This document shows positions 15,379-23,193 of a DNA stretch of 37,899 nucleotides, piece after piece (positions within the stretch are counted from its first letter, which is position 1; every line of letters begins with the position of its first letter). The notes beneath the pieces were generated by a model. That model did not search any database. It worked only from the letters and a program-made list of their open reading frames with translations, and was not told where the DNA came from. The position numbers and the translations under genes are program-made. Source of the DNA: CAYZHV01 sp046541355 (GTDB lineage: Bacteria > Spirochaetota > Spirochaetia > DSM-27196 > Alkalispirochaetaceae); the NCBI GenBank assembly GCA_046541355.1, contig JBKHDM010000022.1, positions 1 to 37,899 on the forward strand, given 5' to 3'.

Positions 15379-16938
15379 TTATCGCGCTCGGAAGTGTTTC
15401 GGGTCGATACCGTGTTTCTTTATACGCAGGCCCATGACCCGCTCGGTAACCTGGAGAAGTCGAGCGGCCTTGGCCATGTTTCCCTTGGTGGACTTGAGGG
15501 CATCCATCAGGAGCTCCCGCTCGAGGTTGTCCATCGACTCCTGCAGGGAGCCGTGGATCTGGGTGTTGGTACTCTCCGCCGACTGCAGGCTCGGCGGGAG
15601 ATGGTGGGAGTGAATGACGCCGTCAACACTCAGCAGGACGGCGCGCTCGATGCAGTTTTCCAGCTCCCGGACGTTGCCGGGCCAGTGGTAGTTCATCAGC
15701 AGGTCGATCGCAGGGGTTGAGATCCGCTGGACGTTCGTGTGGTTCTGCTGGGCGTACTTCTCGATAAAGTGGTCCGACAGGAGAAGAATGTCGTTCTTAC
15801 GCTCCCGCAACGGGGGTATGTGGATCGGAAAGACGTTCAGTCGGTAGTACAGATCCTCTCGGAACTCTCCGACCTCCATCGCCTCCTCGAGATTCCGGTT
15901 TGTCGCCGCGATGACCCGTACGTTTGTACGGATCGTCTCGTTTCCGCCGACCCGCTCGAACTCCTTTTCCTGCAGTACACGCAGGAGCTTTACCTGGGTC
16001 GTCGAGGAGAGGTCACCAATCTCGTCGAGAAAGATCGTCCCGCCGTTGGCCAGCTCGAAACGCCCTTTTCGGGTGCTCACCGCCCCGGTAAAAGCGCCCC
16101 GCTCATGTCCGAAAAGCTCGCTTTCGATAACCGTCTCAGGAAGGGCCGCACAGTTGACCTTGATAAAGGGCTTGGCCGCCCGGTGGCTGTTGTAGTGGAT
16201 TGCGTGAGCCACAAGCTCCTTGCCGGTGCCGCTCTCTCCACGAATCAGCACCGTGGCGTCGCTCTTCGAGACCTGGGCCACCATGTCAAAGACGTTCTGC
16301 ATCCCCTTGGAGTTACCGATAATGTTTGCCGGCCGGAAGCGCTCTTCGAGTTCCCGGTGGAGGCGGCTGTTCTCCTCGAGAAGCTGCTCCCGCTCCTCCA
16401 TGATGCTCTGGCGAATCTTGACCGCTTGCGCGATGAGGGAGGCGATAATCGAGAGGATCCGCAGATCGTCCTGGAGCTTTGACTCCCCCTCGAACTCCCG
16501 GTCAACGCTGAAGGCGCCGATGCTCTCGTTTCCCATCTTAATCGGCACGCAGATAAAGGAGATATCCTTGTACCGCTGCCCTTTTCGGGCTCCGGTCTTG
16601 TTCAGGAACTCAGGCTCCTCGGAGATCCTCGGGATTACCTTCGGCTGTCCGCTCTGCACTACCTTACCGGTAATGCCCTCACCGAGCTTGTAGCGCCCCC
16701 GCTCCCTCTGGGCGTCGGAGAGCCCGTAGGCCGCCTCGATGAGGATTTCGTTGCGCTGTCGGTTGAGGAGGGTGATGGTGCCCCGCAGCATCCCGAGGTG
16801 CTCGGTCACCGCCCGCAGGGTGGGCTGGATGATCTGCTTGAGATCCATGCTCTGGTCGAGAATCTGGCTTATCTCGAAAAGCAGAGAGAGCTCTTCGTAC
16901 TTGCCGCGAAAGCTCTCTTCGGCTGTGCGCTCGGCCAA
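15379..16938 (-). CDS. NifA-like sigma-54-dependent activator (GAF-AAA+-Fis)
   Basis: 519 aa. A GAF sensor domain (about 20-170) is followed by an AAA+ activator domain with Walker A GESGTGKE near residue 234 and the sigma-54-contacting loop GAFTGA near 281. A Fis-type helix-turn-helix ends the protein (NMAKAARLLQVTERVMGLRI). This is the NifA/NorR-like layout, closest in feel to NifA. A TTG start at 16938 is supported by AGGAGG 8 nt upstream and a good promoter at 16959-16987. It lies directly upstream of the sigma-54 promoter of amt-glnK, so control of ammonium uptake is the likely job. No nif structural genes are in the window. Confidence 0.93.
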   Translation of the reverse strand: MAERTAEESFRGKYEELSLLFEISQILDQSMDLKQIIQPTLRAVTEHLGMLRGTITLLNRQRNEILIEAAYGLSDAQRERGRYKLGEGITGKVVQSGQPKVIPRISEEPEFLNKTGARKGQRYKDISFICVPIKMGNESIGAFSVDREFEGESKLQDDLRILSIIASLIAQAVKIRQSIMEEREQLLEENSRLHRELEERFRPANIIGNSKGMQNVFDMVAQVSKSDATVLIRGESGTGKELVAHAIHYNSHRAAKPFIKVNCAALPETVIESELFGHERGAFTGAVSTRKGRFELANGGTIFLDEIGDLSSTTQVKLLRVLQEKEFERVGGNETIRTNVRVIAATNRNLEEAMEVGEFREDLYYRLNVFPIHIPPLRERKNDILLLSDHFIEKYAQQNHTNVQRISTPAIDLLMNYHWPGNVRELENCIERAVLLSVDGVIHSHHLPPSLQSAESTNTQIHGSLQESMDNLERELLMDALKSTKGNMAKAARLLQVTERVMGLRIKKHGIDPKHFRAR

Positions 16939-16958
16939 CGGGTAAACCTCCTGGCGAA

Positions 16959-16987
16959 ATACTACTTTAAGGTAATCCGATACTCAA
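16959..16987 (-). promoter_or_regulatory. Sigma-70 promoter of the NifA-like gene
   Basis: On the minus strand TTGAGT (16987-16982), a 17-nt spacer and TAGTAT (16964-16959) leave a short leader with AGGAGG before the TTG start. Confidence 0.7.
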
Positions 16988-17053
16988 GTGTGGGAAGCAA
17001 AAAAGAAACATACGAAAATGTCGGAGCGGTAGCCGCAACGTTCACCGATGTCG

Positions 17054-18826
17054 TCAGGAGTCGAGAATACCCTCGTAGATAATCTTTTCCTCACCGTCGA
17101 CGCTCACGATCTGGTTGTGCTCGAACTGTTCGTAGGCGTTGCGGACCTCGGCGACGCAGACGATCCCCGGATTGAGTTCCTGAATCCGCTCCTGGGAGAA
17201 CTCCAGGCGATTCTCCACGATGAGCCCCTTGATACTCAGCAGAAGCGGGGCAAACTGGGGTGTGAGGGTCTCGGTTAAAAGGATCTCCCGGCCGTTCAGT
17301 TTGAGTCGCTGTTTGGCCTCCTCGAAGCTCCGCGCCTTTACGATGTTTCCGGAGCATCGCTCGCCCATACCGATCGCTCCCCGGTTGAGGATGTTACCGA
17401 GAAAGTGAACCTTTACCGAGTTCATCGGGATCGGGCTGTTGAGGGGTATACCTGTTGCGCTGACTACCTTTTCTCCCTTGGAGACAAACCCGTGCTTCAT
17501 CGCGAGGCTCAGGGCGTTTTGGGTCATCAGTTCCGAGTCGTTTACGTGCTCGCTGAGCAACGGGTAGATGCCCCAGTGGAGCAGCAGCTGTCGGTAGGCG
17601 ATCTCTGATGTAGTTACGGCGATTATTGTCTGGGTCGGCCGGAACTTTGAGAGGCGGCGAGGGCTGTTTCCTCGCAGGGTGGGGGAGACGATCGCCTTCG
17701 CCTCGACATCCGTGGCCACCAGATACGCCGCCTTTGCGATTGCGTCGCCGATATCGTTTGAGGTTTTGTGAAAGAAGAAGTACTGGCTGCTTCGGTCCCG
17801 GTACTCCTTGGAGCTCTCAATCGCGAGGGCGATACGGTGGAGGGTTCTCACCGACTCCGCCGGGTACTTTCCTGAGGCCGTCTCCCCGGAGAGCATAACC
17901 GCGTCGGTACCGTCGAAAATCGCGTTTGCCACATCCGTCAGCTCCGCCCTCGTGGGCCGGGGATTCTGGATCATTGAGTCGAGCATCTGGGTCGCCGTGA
18001 TAACGGGCTTGTTCTGCCGGTTGCACTCCTGAATGATCCGCTTCTGCGCCAGGGGGATCAGCTCCGTGGCGAGCTGCACACCGAGGTCGCCCCGGGCGAT
18101 CATGATACCTGAGGAGGCGCGGGTGATCCCCTCGATGTTCTCAACCCCCTCCTGGTCCTCGATCTTTGCGATTACCCGAATCGGGCTTTCCCGCTCCTCG
18201 AGAATATCCTGAACCGATGTGATGTCCTGAGGCTTGCGGACAAAGGAGGCGGCGATATAGTCGAAGCCTTCGTTGACGGCAAAGAGGATGTCCGCCACAT
18301 CTTTCTCGGTAATTGCCGGAAGAGAGGTGCGAACTCCAGGGACGTTTACGTTCTTTCTGCTTCCTATCGTACCGCCGGTCCTCACGACACAGTGCATCCT
18401 CTCCCCCTCGATAGAGAGAACCTCGAGGTCGATCAGGCCGTCGGCGATGTAGATGTGGCCACCCACCCCGACCTCCGAGGGGAGCGGCTTGTATGAGACC
18501 GACAGAAGCTCATCAGTCCCTTCGACCTCTTCGGTGGTCAGGGTTATCTCATGGCCTTTGGGAAGCTCGATGGTTCCGTTATCCTGTACCACGCCGGTTC
18601 GAATCTCAGGACCCTTTGTGTCGAGGAGGAAGGCGACGGGGATACCCGTAGCCTCGCTTGCGGCCCTCAGTCTCGCCACCCGTTCCCGATGCTCATCATG
18701 GTCGCCGTGACTCAGGTTGAACCGGGCAATGTTCATCCCCGACCTGAGAAGCTCTTCCATAATCTCCTGCCGGTCCACCGCGGGCCCGAGGGTACAGATA
18801 ATCTTGGTTTTTCGAAACTCAGCCAT
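17054..18826 (-). CDS. pyk: Pyruvate kinase with C-terminal extension
   Basis: 590 aa. It converts phosphoenolpyruvate and ADP to pyruvate and ATP. The catalytic core (1 to about 470) carries FRKTKIICTLGPA, FNLSHGDHDEH, VIAKIEDQEGVENI, MIARGDLGVQ and DAVMLSGETASGKYPAESV. The last 110-120 residues form an extra domain like that of Bacillus-type pyruvate kinases, related to the mobile domain of PEP-utilising enzymes. The Thr-Ser-His motif of that domain is missing here. ATG 18826 is chosen for GAGG 5 nt upstream; this site overlaps the stop of the preceding gene. It is the last gene of a four-gene minus-strand operon. Confidence 0.95.
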   Translation of the reverse strand: MAEFRKTKIICTLGPAVDRQEIMEELLRSGMNIARFNLSHGDHDEHRERVARLRAASEATGIPVAFLLDTKGPEIRTGVVQDNGTIELPKGHEITLTTEEVEGTDELLSVSYKPLPSEVGVGGHIYIADGLIDLEVLSIEGERMHCVVRTGGTIGSRKNVNVPGVRTSLPAITEKDVADILFAVNEGFDYIAASFVRKPQDITSVQDILEERESPIRVIAKIEDQEGVENIEGITRASSGIMIARGDLGVQLATELIPLAQKRIIQECNRQNKPVITATQMLDSMIQNPRPTRAELTDVANAIFDGTDAVMLSGETASGKYPAESVRTLHRIALAIESSKEYRDRSSQYFFFHKTSNDIGDAIAKAAYLVATDVEAKAIVSPTLRGNSPRRLSKFRPTQTIIAVTTSEIAYRQLLLHWGIYPLLSEHVNDSELMTQNALSLAMKHGFVSKGEKVVSATGIPLNSPIPMNSVKVHFLGNILNRGAIGMGERCSGNIVKARSFEEAKQRLKLNGREILLTETLTPQFAPLLLSIKGLIVENRLEFSQERIQELNPGIVCVAEVRNAYEQFEHNQIVSVDGEEKIIYEGILDS

Positions 18827-18833
18827 GATTACC

Positions 18834-20384
18834 TCAAAGGGTATCAATTTGCCCGGAGAAGTTCCAGAGACGGGGGGAGTTCGACGGTAGAGCGTGGCGC
18901 CTCCACCGGCGCAGGTCCTCGAGGGTGTCGATGTCCCCTGCCGGGGGCAGAAGCCGGAGTTTGAGCGCGGCAGTCTCGATCCTGCTCAAGGTACGTTCGT
19001 AGACCGACTCGTCCCCCCACCGGTCCACGGCGAACACCGTGGCGTCGAGACACCCTGCCCGGAACCCGATCAGATAGTAGCCGCCGTCAGGATTCGGGCC
19101 GAGGACAACCTCCCCCGCCTCGAGGGCCGCCCAGGCCGCCTCGATCACCTCCGGGGTGAGATCCGGAAGATCGGTCCCGGTGAGGACCACTCTCCCATAC
19201 CCCTCCCGGTGGAGCTCCCCGATCGCCTCCTGCATCCGCTCTCCGAGGCTTTCGCCCCGTTGGAGCCGCACCGGAGGGTAGGGGTGCGAAAACACTCCCT
19301 CCCCGTTCCCGGGTGCCGCCCCGCTCGCCCCGCCGCCGGGAGGGGGCGGGGCCGGGGCGATGTAGGGGTGTATCCGCGGGGCAAGGGGCATGAGCTTCTC
19401 CTCCATGTCCGCGAGCATCGCCTGGTAGCACTCGAGGGCTGAACCCTCTCCTATCTCTGCGGCGAGACGGGTCTTTACGCTTCCGCACTTCGGCTCCCTG
19501 AAAAAGAGCGCCTGCGCCACATCCCCCGGAAGCTGCCGCTCCCGGTGTTTTTGAGGGCCGCTGGAGGCTCCGGGCGAACCAGCGTCGGGCGAACCAGCGT
19601 CGGGCGAACCAGCGTCGGGCGAACCAGCGTCGGGCCGGCCCTGGTTGTGGGTTCGGTAGCCGGGAGCGAGGCGTTCGGGGGAGACTCCCCCTCGGTAGCG
19701 CAGGATGCGCCACCAGTTTCCCAGGACGTTGAGCAGGGCGCCCTGTTTCTTGTAGCGACGGTCGGAGGTCCGCGCCGGCGGGGAGATGAGGCGAATCCGA
19801 ATCCCCCGGTGTTTGATCCTGCTCATCAGCGCAACGTCCTCCATCAGCGGGATCTCCGGGTAACCCCCGAGGCGGTGGAAGGTCTCCGCCCGGATAAAAT
19901 GCGCCTGGTCGCCGTAGGGAATACGGGTGAGGCGGGAGCGAACTTTGCCGAACATGCCGACCATCCGGATTCCCGGGTGGGAACTCTCGAAGCGCAGGTC
20001 GAAGGCGCCCGCCTCCCGGCTCTCGAGGCTCTCGAGGAGCAGGCGGAATCCCTCTCGCGGTAGCCTTGTGTCCACGTGGAGAAACAGGAGCGCCGATCCC
20101 CGGGCGAGACGTGCTCCGCTGTTGAGCTGCCGCCCACGTCCCGGGGGGCAGACCACGCCGAGCAGATCCTCCGACCGGGCGTAGCGAAACCCCTCTCTCT
20201 CCGCCGCGGCGAGGGTTGAGCCGCCGCCGCCGTCAACGATGATAATCTCGACCCTTCCCGGGCGGGGCAGGGCGGTAAGATGGTGGAGAAGGCCCGGGAT
20301 TGCTTGTTCCTCCCGATAGACCGGGATGATTACCGATAGGAGGGGCTCCTCCTCAGGAGATTGGAACCCAGCTGGTAAGCTCAT
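18834..20384 (-). CDS. Fused glycosyltransferases (TIGR04283-like plus TIGR04282/DUF2064-like)
   Basis: 516 aa in two enzyme-like parts. Residues 10-240 are a family-2 glycosyltransferase: LLSVIIPVYREEQAIPG, VDGGGGST, LFLHVDTRLP (DxD-type site) and EIPLMEDVALMSRI. From about 285 is a second, different transferase: FFREPKCGSVKTRLAAEIG, VVLTGTDLPDLTPEVIEAAW, GPNPDGGYYLIG and GDIDTLEDL. Separate homologues of these are known as rSAM/selenodomain-associated transferases 2 and 1. The linker holds PDAGS repeats. The ATG at 20384 overlaps the upstream gene by 32 nt; upstream residues of the open frame are spurious. The acceptor is unknown. Confidence 0.85.
   Translation of the reverse strand: MSLPAGFQSPEEEPLLSVIIPVYREEQAIPGLLHHLTALPRPGRVEIIIVDGGGGSTLAAAEREGFRYARSEDLLGVVCPPGRGRQLNSGARLARGSALLFLHVDTRLPREGFRLLLESLESREAGAFDLRFESSHPGIRMVGMFGKVRSRLTRIPYGDQAHFIRAETFHRLGGYPEIPLMEDVALMSRIKHRGIRIRLISPPARTSDRRYKKQGALLNVLGNWWRILRYRGGVSPERLAPGYRTHNQGRPDAGSPDAGSPDAGSPDAGSPGASSGPQKHRERQLPGDVAQALFFREPKCGSVKTRLAAEIGEGSALECYQAMLADMEEKLMPLAPRIHPYIAPAPPPPGGGASGAAPGNGEGVFSHPYPPVRLQRGESLGERMQEAIGELHREGYGRVVLTGTDLPDLTPEVIEAAWAALEAGEVVLGPNPDGGYYLIGFRAGCLDATVFAVDRWGDESVYERTLSRIETAALKLRLLPPAGDIDTLEDLRRWRRHALPSNSPRLWNFSGQIDTL
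19576..19635. repeat. Four 15-bp tandem repeats encoding the PDAGS linker
   Basis: GAACCAGCGTCGGGC occurs four times without change at 19576, 19591, 19606 and 19621. It is in frame, so copy-number changes alter only the length of the linker between the two glycosyltransferase domains. Confidence 0.95.
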
Positions 20385-21357
20385 CGATTTCCGAGAGATA
20401 GGTGCGGATCGTGTTGAAGGTGTGCTCATTTCTGATTGGTCGGTCCGTCTCGGTGTACTGGTAGTAGGCCATGTAACACCAGGAGACGCCCCTGAGGACG
20501 ATGGTCGCCTCGAGGGCGGCGGTGAGCTCATCGAGCTGCTCCATCGGTGGGGGCGTCTCACCGAGTTCTTCGAGGGCACGGGCGTAGTGTTGGAGAAAAT
20601 CGCGGCGCGCCTCGGGGCTGAAAACGTAGTCACTCTTCCAGCGGGTAGTGGTGATGACCAGGAAGTGACCGAGGTCCTGGTAGCGCTGGGAAACTACCGC
20701 CTTCTCCCAGTCCACCAGGTAGATCGCCTCGGGAGAGACGAGGAAGTTACCGCTGTTTACCTCGGTATTGACTACCATCATCCGCTCATCCGCCATCGTC
20801 GGGCCGAGGCGCTCTGCGAGGCGGGCCACCTTCTCGCCATATCTGTGCAGCTTGGTCCTCTCGGTTGTCATCGGATGGTCCGGGTACCGGTCGAGGAGGC
20901 CCCGACTCTCGGCGACGATGTCCGCTATCGGATTGGCCTGGCGGATGAGCTCCCGGGACGCTTTGGCCGGTGGATTGAGGGCGTGGAGTCCCGCAAAGAG
21001 TTCTGCCGCGGCGAGATAGTCCCGGGCGTAGTCGAGGGGTTTTCCCGGAAGCCACTCCATGACCAGGTAGCCCCGGGGGAAGGTCTCACTCCGTTCTCCG
21101 AGGGCGACGGGCCTGGGGGTGTATCCACTCGGGGCGACTGCCTCGAGGACCGAGAACTCGTACTCGATCTGGTCCTCTATACCGAGTTGGGTGTCGGTGT
21201 TGATCCTGAAGACGTACCGTCTCCCGGCGGTTTCGACGGTATAATTGCGGTTGTACTCGCCCGCCGCCAGAAAGGCGACCGTTGCCTCCTGTCCACCCCA
21301 CGCAGCCTCCCGGGTCGTACGGGCGATCGCTTCCGCCTCCTGTGACGGTTCACTCAA
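20353..21357 (-). CDS. Aminoglycoside/choline-kinase-fold phosphotransferase-like protein
   Basis: 334 aa. N-lobe features are AAGEYNRNYTVETAGRRYVF and LVMEWLPGKPL (hinge). In the C-lobe the catalytic loop normally read HxDxxxxN is NTEVNSGNFLV, with His replaced by Asn and Asp by Glu. The metal-binding motif appears as YLVDWEKA. The fold is clear, but catalysis may be altered. A TTG start at 21357 overlaps the upstream stop by 4 nt (TTGA), preceded by GGAGGAGGAAGAG. It lies between a coiled-coil protein and the fused glycosyltransferase, so phosphorylation of a sugar-nucleotide precursor or lipid headgroup is possible but unproven. Confidence 0.78.
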   Translation of the reverse strand: MSEPSQEAEAIARTTREAAWGGQEATVAFLAAGEYNRNYTVETAGRRYVFRINTDTQLGIEDQIEYEFSVLEAVAPSGYTPRPVALGERSETFPRGYLVMEWLPGKPLDYARDYLAAAELFAGLHALNPPAKASRELIRQANPIADIVAESRGLLDRYPDHPMTTERTKLHRYGEKVARLAERLGPTMADERMMVVNTEVNSGNFLVSPEAIYLVDWEKAVVSQRYQDLGHFLVITTTRWKSDYVFSPEARRDFLQHYARALEELGETPPPMEQLDELTAALEATIVLRGVSWCYMAYYQYTETDRPIRNEHTFNTIRTYLSEIDELTSWVPIS

Positions 21358-21815
21358 GAGCTCTCTTCCTCCTCCTCCTGATGCAACAGGAACTCGTACT
21401 CCTCCGCGGAGACCATCGAACTCACCTCTCCACCGCCGCCTTCACTCTGGAGGATCTCCCGTATCTCCTGGGAAATCTCCTGTACGTGGGCTCGGACTGC
21501 GGAGAGCTTCTCCTCGAGAGGTTGGAGGTGGCGACTGAAGGGAATGCTGCCCTCGATGGCGTCGGTGAGAAAATCGCCGTACCCTTTCAGGGCGCGCAGC
21601 AGCATCCTGAGGTACTCCTGTCGCTTGATGAGGCGGCTGTTCTGTTTGAGGGAGGTGAGGAGCCGGAAAAAGACGCTATCGATGAAGAAAATGTCCTCGG
21701 TGAGCTTGTCTCTGAAAATATCCGGGTCAAGATCGAGGTTCATTCCCGACTTGAGGGATTTGACCATGCTGTGAATGTAGTAGAGATCGTCCGGATAGTT
21801 GACCTGTCGCGCCAC
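21354..21815 (-). CDS. Hypothetical helical protein
   Basis: 153 aa, soluble, predicted mostly alpha-helical with a Glu-rich tail (EEEEESS). The GTG at 21815 is chosen because GGGAGGAG lies about 7 nt upstream; the 30 extra residues of the longer open frame have no such support and contain the promoter region of rpsF. It is first in the operon with the kinase-fold protein, the fused glycosyltransferase and pyk. I do not recognise the family. A spirochaete-specific cytoplasmic protein is the most that can be said. Confidence 0.65.
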   Translation of the reverse strand: MARQVNYPDDLYYIHSMVKSLKSGMNLDLDPDIFRDKLTEDIFFIDSVFFRLLTSLKQNSRLIKRQEYLRMLLRALKGYGDFLTDAIEGSIPFSRHLQPLEEKLSAVRAHVQEISQEIREILQSEGGGGEVSSMVSAEEYEFLLHQEEEEESS

Positions 21816-21830
21816 CCTCTTCTCCTCCCG

Positions 21831-21859
21831 TTGACACACCCGGGGCGGTATGTTATCTT
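21831..21859 (+). promoter_or_regulatory. Sigma-70 promoter of the rpsF operon
   Basis: TTGACA (21831-21836), a 17-nt spacer and TATCTT (21854-21859) give a leader of about 59 nt with AAGGAGG before the rpsF ATG. Confidence 0.8.
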
Positions 21860-21924
21860 CCGTGAGCCTCTTTACTTCCGAGCAGTGTACTAGCTCGGCA
21901 GTCATCAGTCCAGAAGGAGGAAGG

Positions 21925-22206
21925 ATGAGAAATTACGAAGCGATGTGCGTGTTTCGTCCCGAGGACGATCTGTTCCGCGCCGGTGTTGAGCAAATACGAG
22001 AGGAGCTCAAAGGTTTCGGCGGGGAAATCGAGAAAGAAGAAGATATGGGACAGCGCGCCCTTGCCTACCCGATCAACAAAATTCAGCAAGCACACTATTA
22101 TTATTACGTAGTCAAGATGGATCCGGAAAAGGCTCATCAGTCCGAGAAGAAGCTGCGCATGCGTGATGAGCTCCTGCGGTTCATGATGGTCCGACAGGAC
22201 GATTAA
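21925..22206 (+). CDS. rpsF: Ribosomal protein S6
   Basis: 93 aa, usual S6 length. It binds 16S rRNA together with S18. The opening MRNYEAMCVFRPEDD and the middle MGQRALAYPINKIQQAHYY are typical. ATG 21925 has AAGGAGG 4-10 nt upstream; the longer frame has no support. It is first gene of the operon rpsF-ssb-rpsR-membrane protein-rplI-dnaB. Confidence 0.97.
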   Translation: MRNYEAMCVFRPEDDLFRAGVEQIREELKGFGGEIEKEEDMGQRALAYPINKIQQAHYYYYVVKMDPEKAHQSEKKLRMRDELLRFMMVRQDD

Positions 22207-22232
22207 GCCGGCTTGTACGGCAGGTTGACGGT

Positions 22233-22715
22233 ATGGCGGACATGAACGTCGTCGCCCTTACCGGGCGGCTTACAAGGGACGCGGAGCTCAAGTATACCAA
22301 CAGCGGGATGGCGATCTGCGCCTTCTCGGTTGCGGTCAACCGGCGACGCAAGCAGGGAGACGACTGGGTTGATGAGGCCAACTTCTTCGACGTCACCCTC
22401 TTTGGCCGTCGGGGCGAGGCGATCCAGCGCTACCTGACCAAGGGTACCCAGGTCGCCGTACAGGGAGAGCTCCGCCAGGATCGGTGGGAGCAGGACGGAA
22501 ACCGCCGTAGCAAAATCCAGATTATCGCTAACGACATCGCCCTTCTCGGCGGCGGAAGCCGCGGGGATGGTGGTGGTTCCGGTGGCGGCTCCTATGAGCG
22601 GGGGGCACCAGCAGGTGGTCCGCCTCGCGGCGGCGGCGGCCAGGGGGGCGGCGGCCAGGGGGGCGGTGATCACTATGACGACGACAGCGATTACATCGAC
22701 GACGTACCCTTTTAA
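22233..22715 (+). CDS. ssb: Single-stranded DNA-binding protein
   Basis: 160 aa. An OB-fold domain (1 to about 107) contains MNVVALTGRLTRDAELKYT, FFDVTLFGRRGEAIQRYLTKG and the basic/aromatic DNA-binding surface. The Gly-rich, flexible linker (about 108-145, with GGGGQ repeats) leads to an acidic tip ending DDVPF, the partner-binding tail found at the end of bacterial SSBs (usually DDIPF). It protects single strands and recruits repair and replication enzymes. It lies between rpsF and rpsR, the classical arrangement. Confidence 0.97.
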   Translation: MADMNVVALTGRLTRDAELKYTNSGMAICAFSVAVNRRRKQGDDWVDEANFFDVTLFGRRGEAIQRYLTKGTQVAVQGELRQDRWEQDGNRRSKIQIIANDIALLGGGSRGDGGGSGGGSYERGAPAGGPPRGGGGQGGGGQGGGDHYDDDSDYIDDVPF

Positions 22716-22735
22716 CGGGTTTCAGGAGAACAGAC

Positions 22736-23182
22736 GTGTCTGACGAACAGCAGAGTACTAGTAACGAGCAGTCCGGTGGTGCCGGGCGTGACGAGCGCGG
22801 CGGGGATCGCGGCGGCTACGACCGCGGAGGAGACCGGGGCGGTTATGACCGTGGAGGAGACCGGGGCGGGTATGACCGCGGCGGCGAGCGCGGAGGCGAC
22901 CGGGGTGGTTATGACCGCGGCGGCGAGCGCGGCGGCTACGACCGCGGCGGATTCCGGCCCCGGAACAAGCCGTACTTTCGCAAAAAAATAGACAAGATCA
23001 AGGCGCAGAATCTCACCATCGATTACAAGCATCCTGAGATTCTCAAGCGCTTTATTACCGAGAGCGGCAAGATACTGCCCCGCCGGATCACCGGCACCTC
23101 CGCCAAGAACCAGCGACGACTTGTGCGGGAAATCAAGAAGGCCCGGGTCCTGGCGCTTCTGCCTCTGGGCAAGAAGCAGTAA
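22736..23182 (+). CDS. rpsR: Ribosomal protein S18 with RGG/YDR-repeat N-terminal extension
   Basis: 148 aa, about twice the usual 75. Residues 73-148 are a normal S18 (RPRNKPYFRKK, then LTIDYKHPEILKRFI and RRITGTSAKNQRRLVREIKKAR). Residues 18-72 are built of GGDRGGYDR and GGERGGYDR units, a low-complexity RGG-type, probably disordered and RNA-binding segment. The GTG start at 22736 has AGGAG about 7 nt upstream, so the extension is translated rather than an open-frame artefact. S18 joins S6, encoded two genes upstream, on the 30S platform. Confidence 0.95.
   Translation: MSDEQQSTSNEQSGGAGRDERGGDRGGYDRGGDRGGYDRGGDRGGYDRGGERGGDRGGYDRGGERGGYDRGGFRPRNKPYFRKKIDKIKAQNLTIDYKHPEILKRFITESGKILPRRITGTSAKNQRRLVREIKKARVLALLPLGKKQ
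22799..22951 (+). repeat. Tandem repeats encoding the GGDRGGYDR units of S18
   Basis: Approximate 27-bp repeats, with shorter interruptions, encode the Gly/Arg/Asp/Tyr-rich segment. Codons differ between copies (GGC/GGT/GGG/GGA for Gly), so the protein repeat is better preserved than the DNA. Confidence 0.8.
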
Positions 23183-23193
23183 GCCTGGAGCGT

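Noticed and set aside
20326..21345. 339-codon plus-strand open frame opposite the kinase-fold gene
   Set aside because: The minus-strand frame has a recognisable kinase fold, an overlapping operon start and a Shine-Dalgarno; this one has none.
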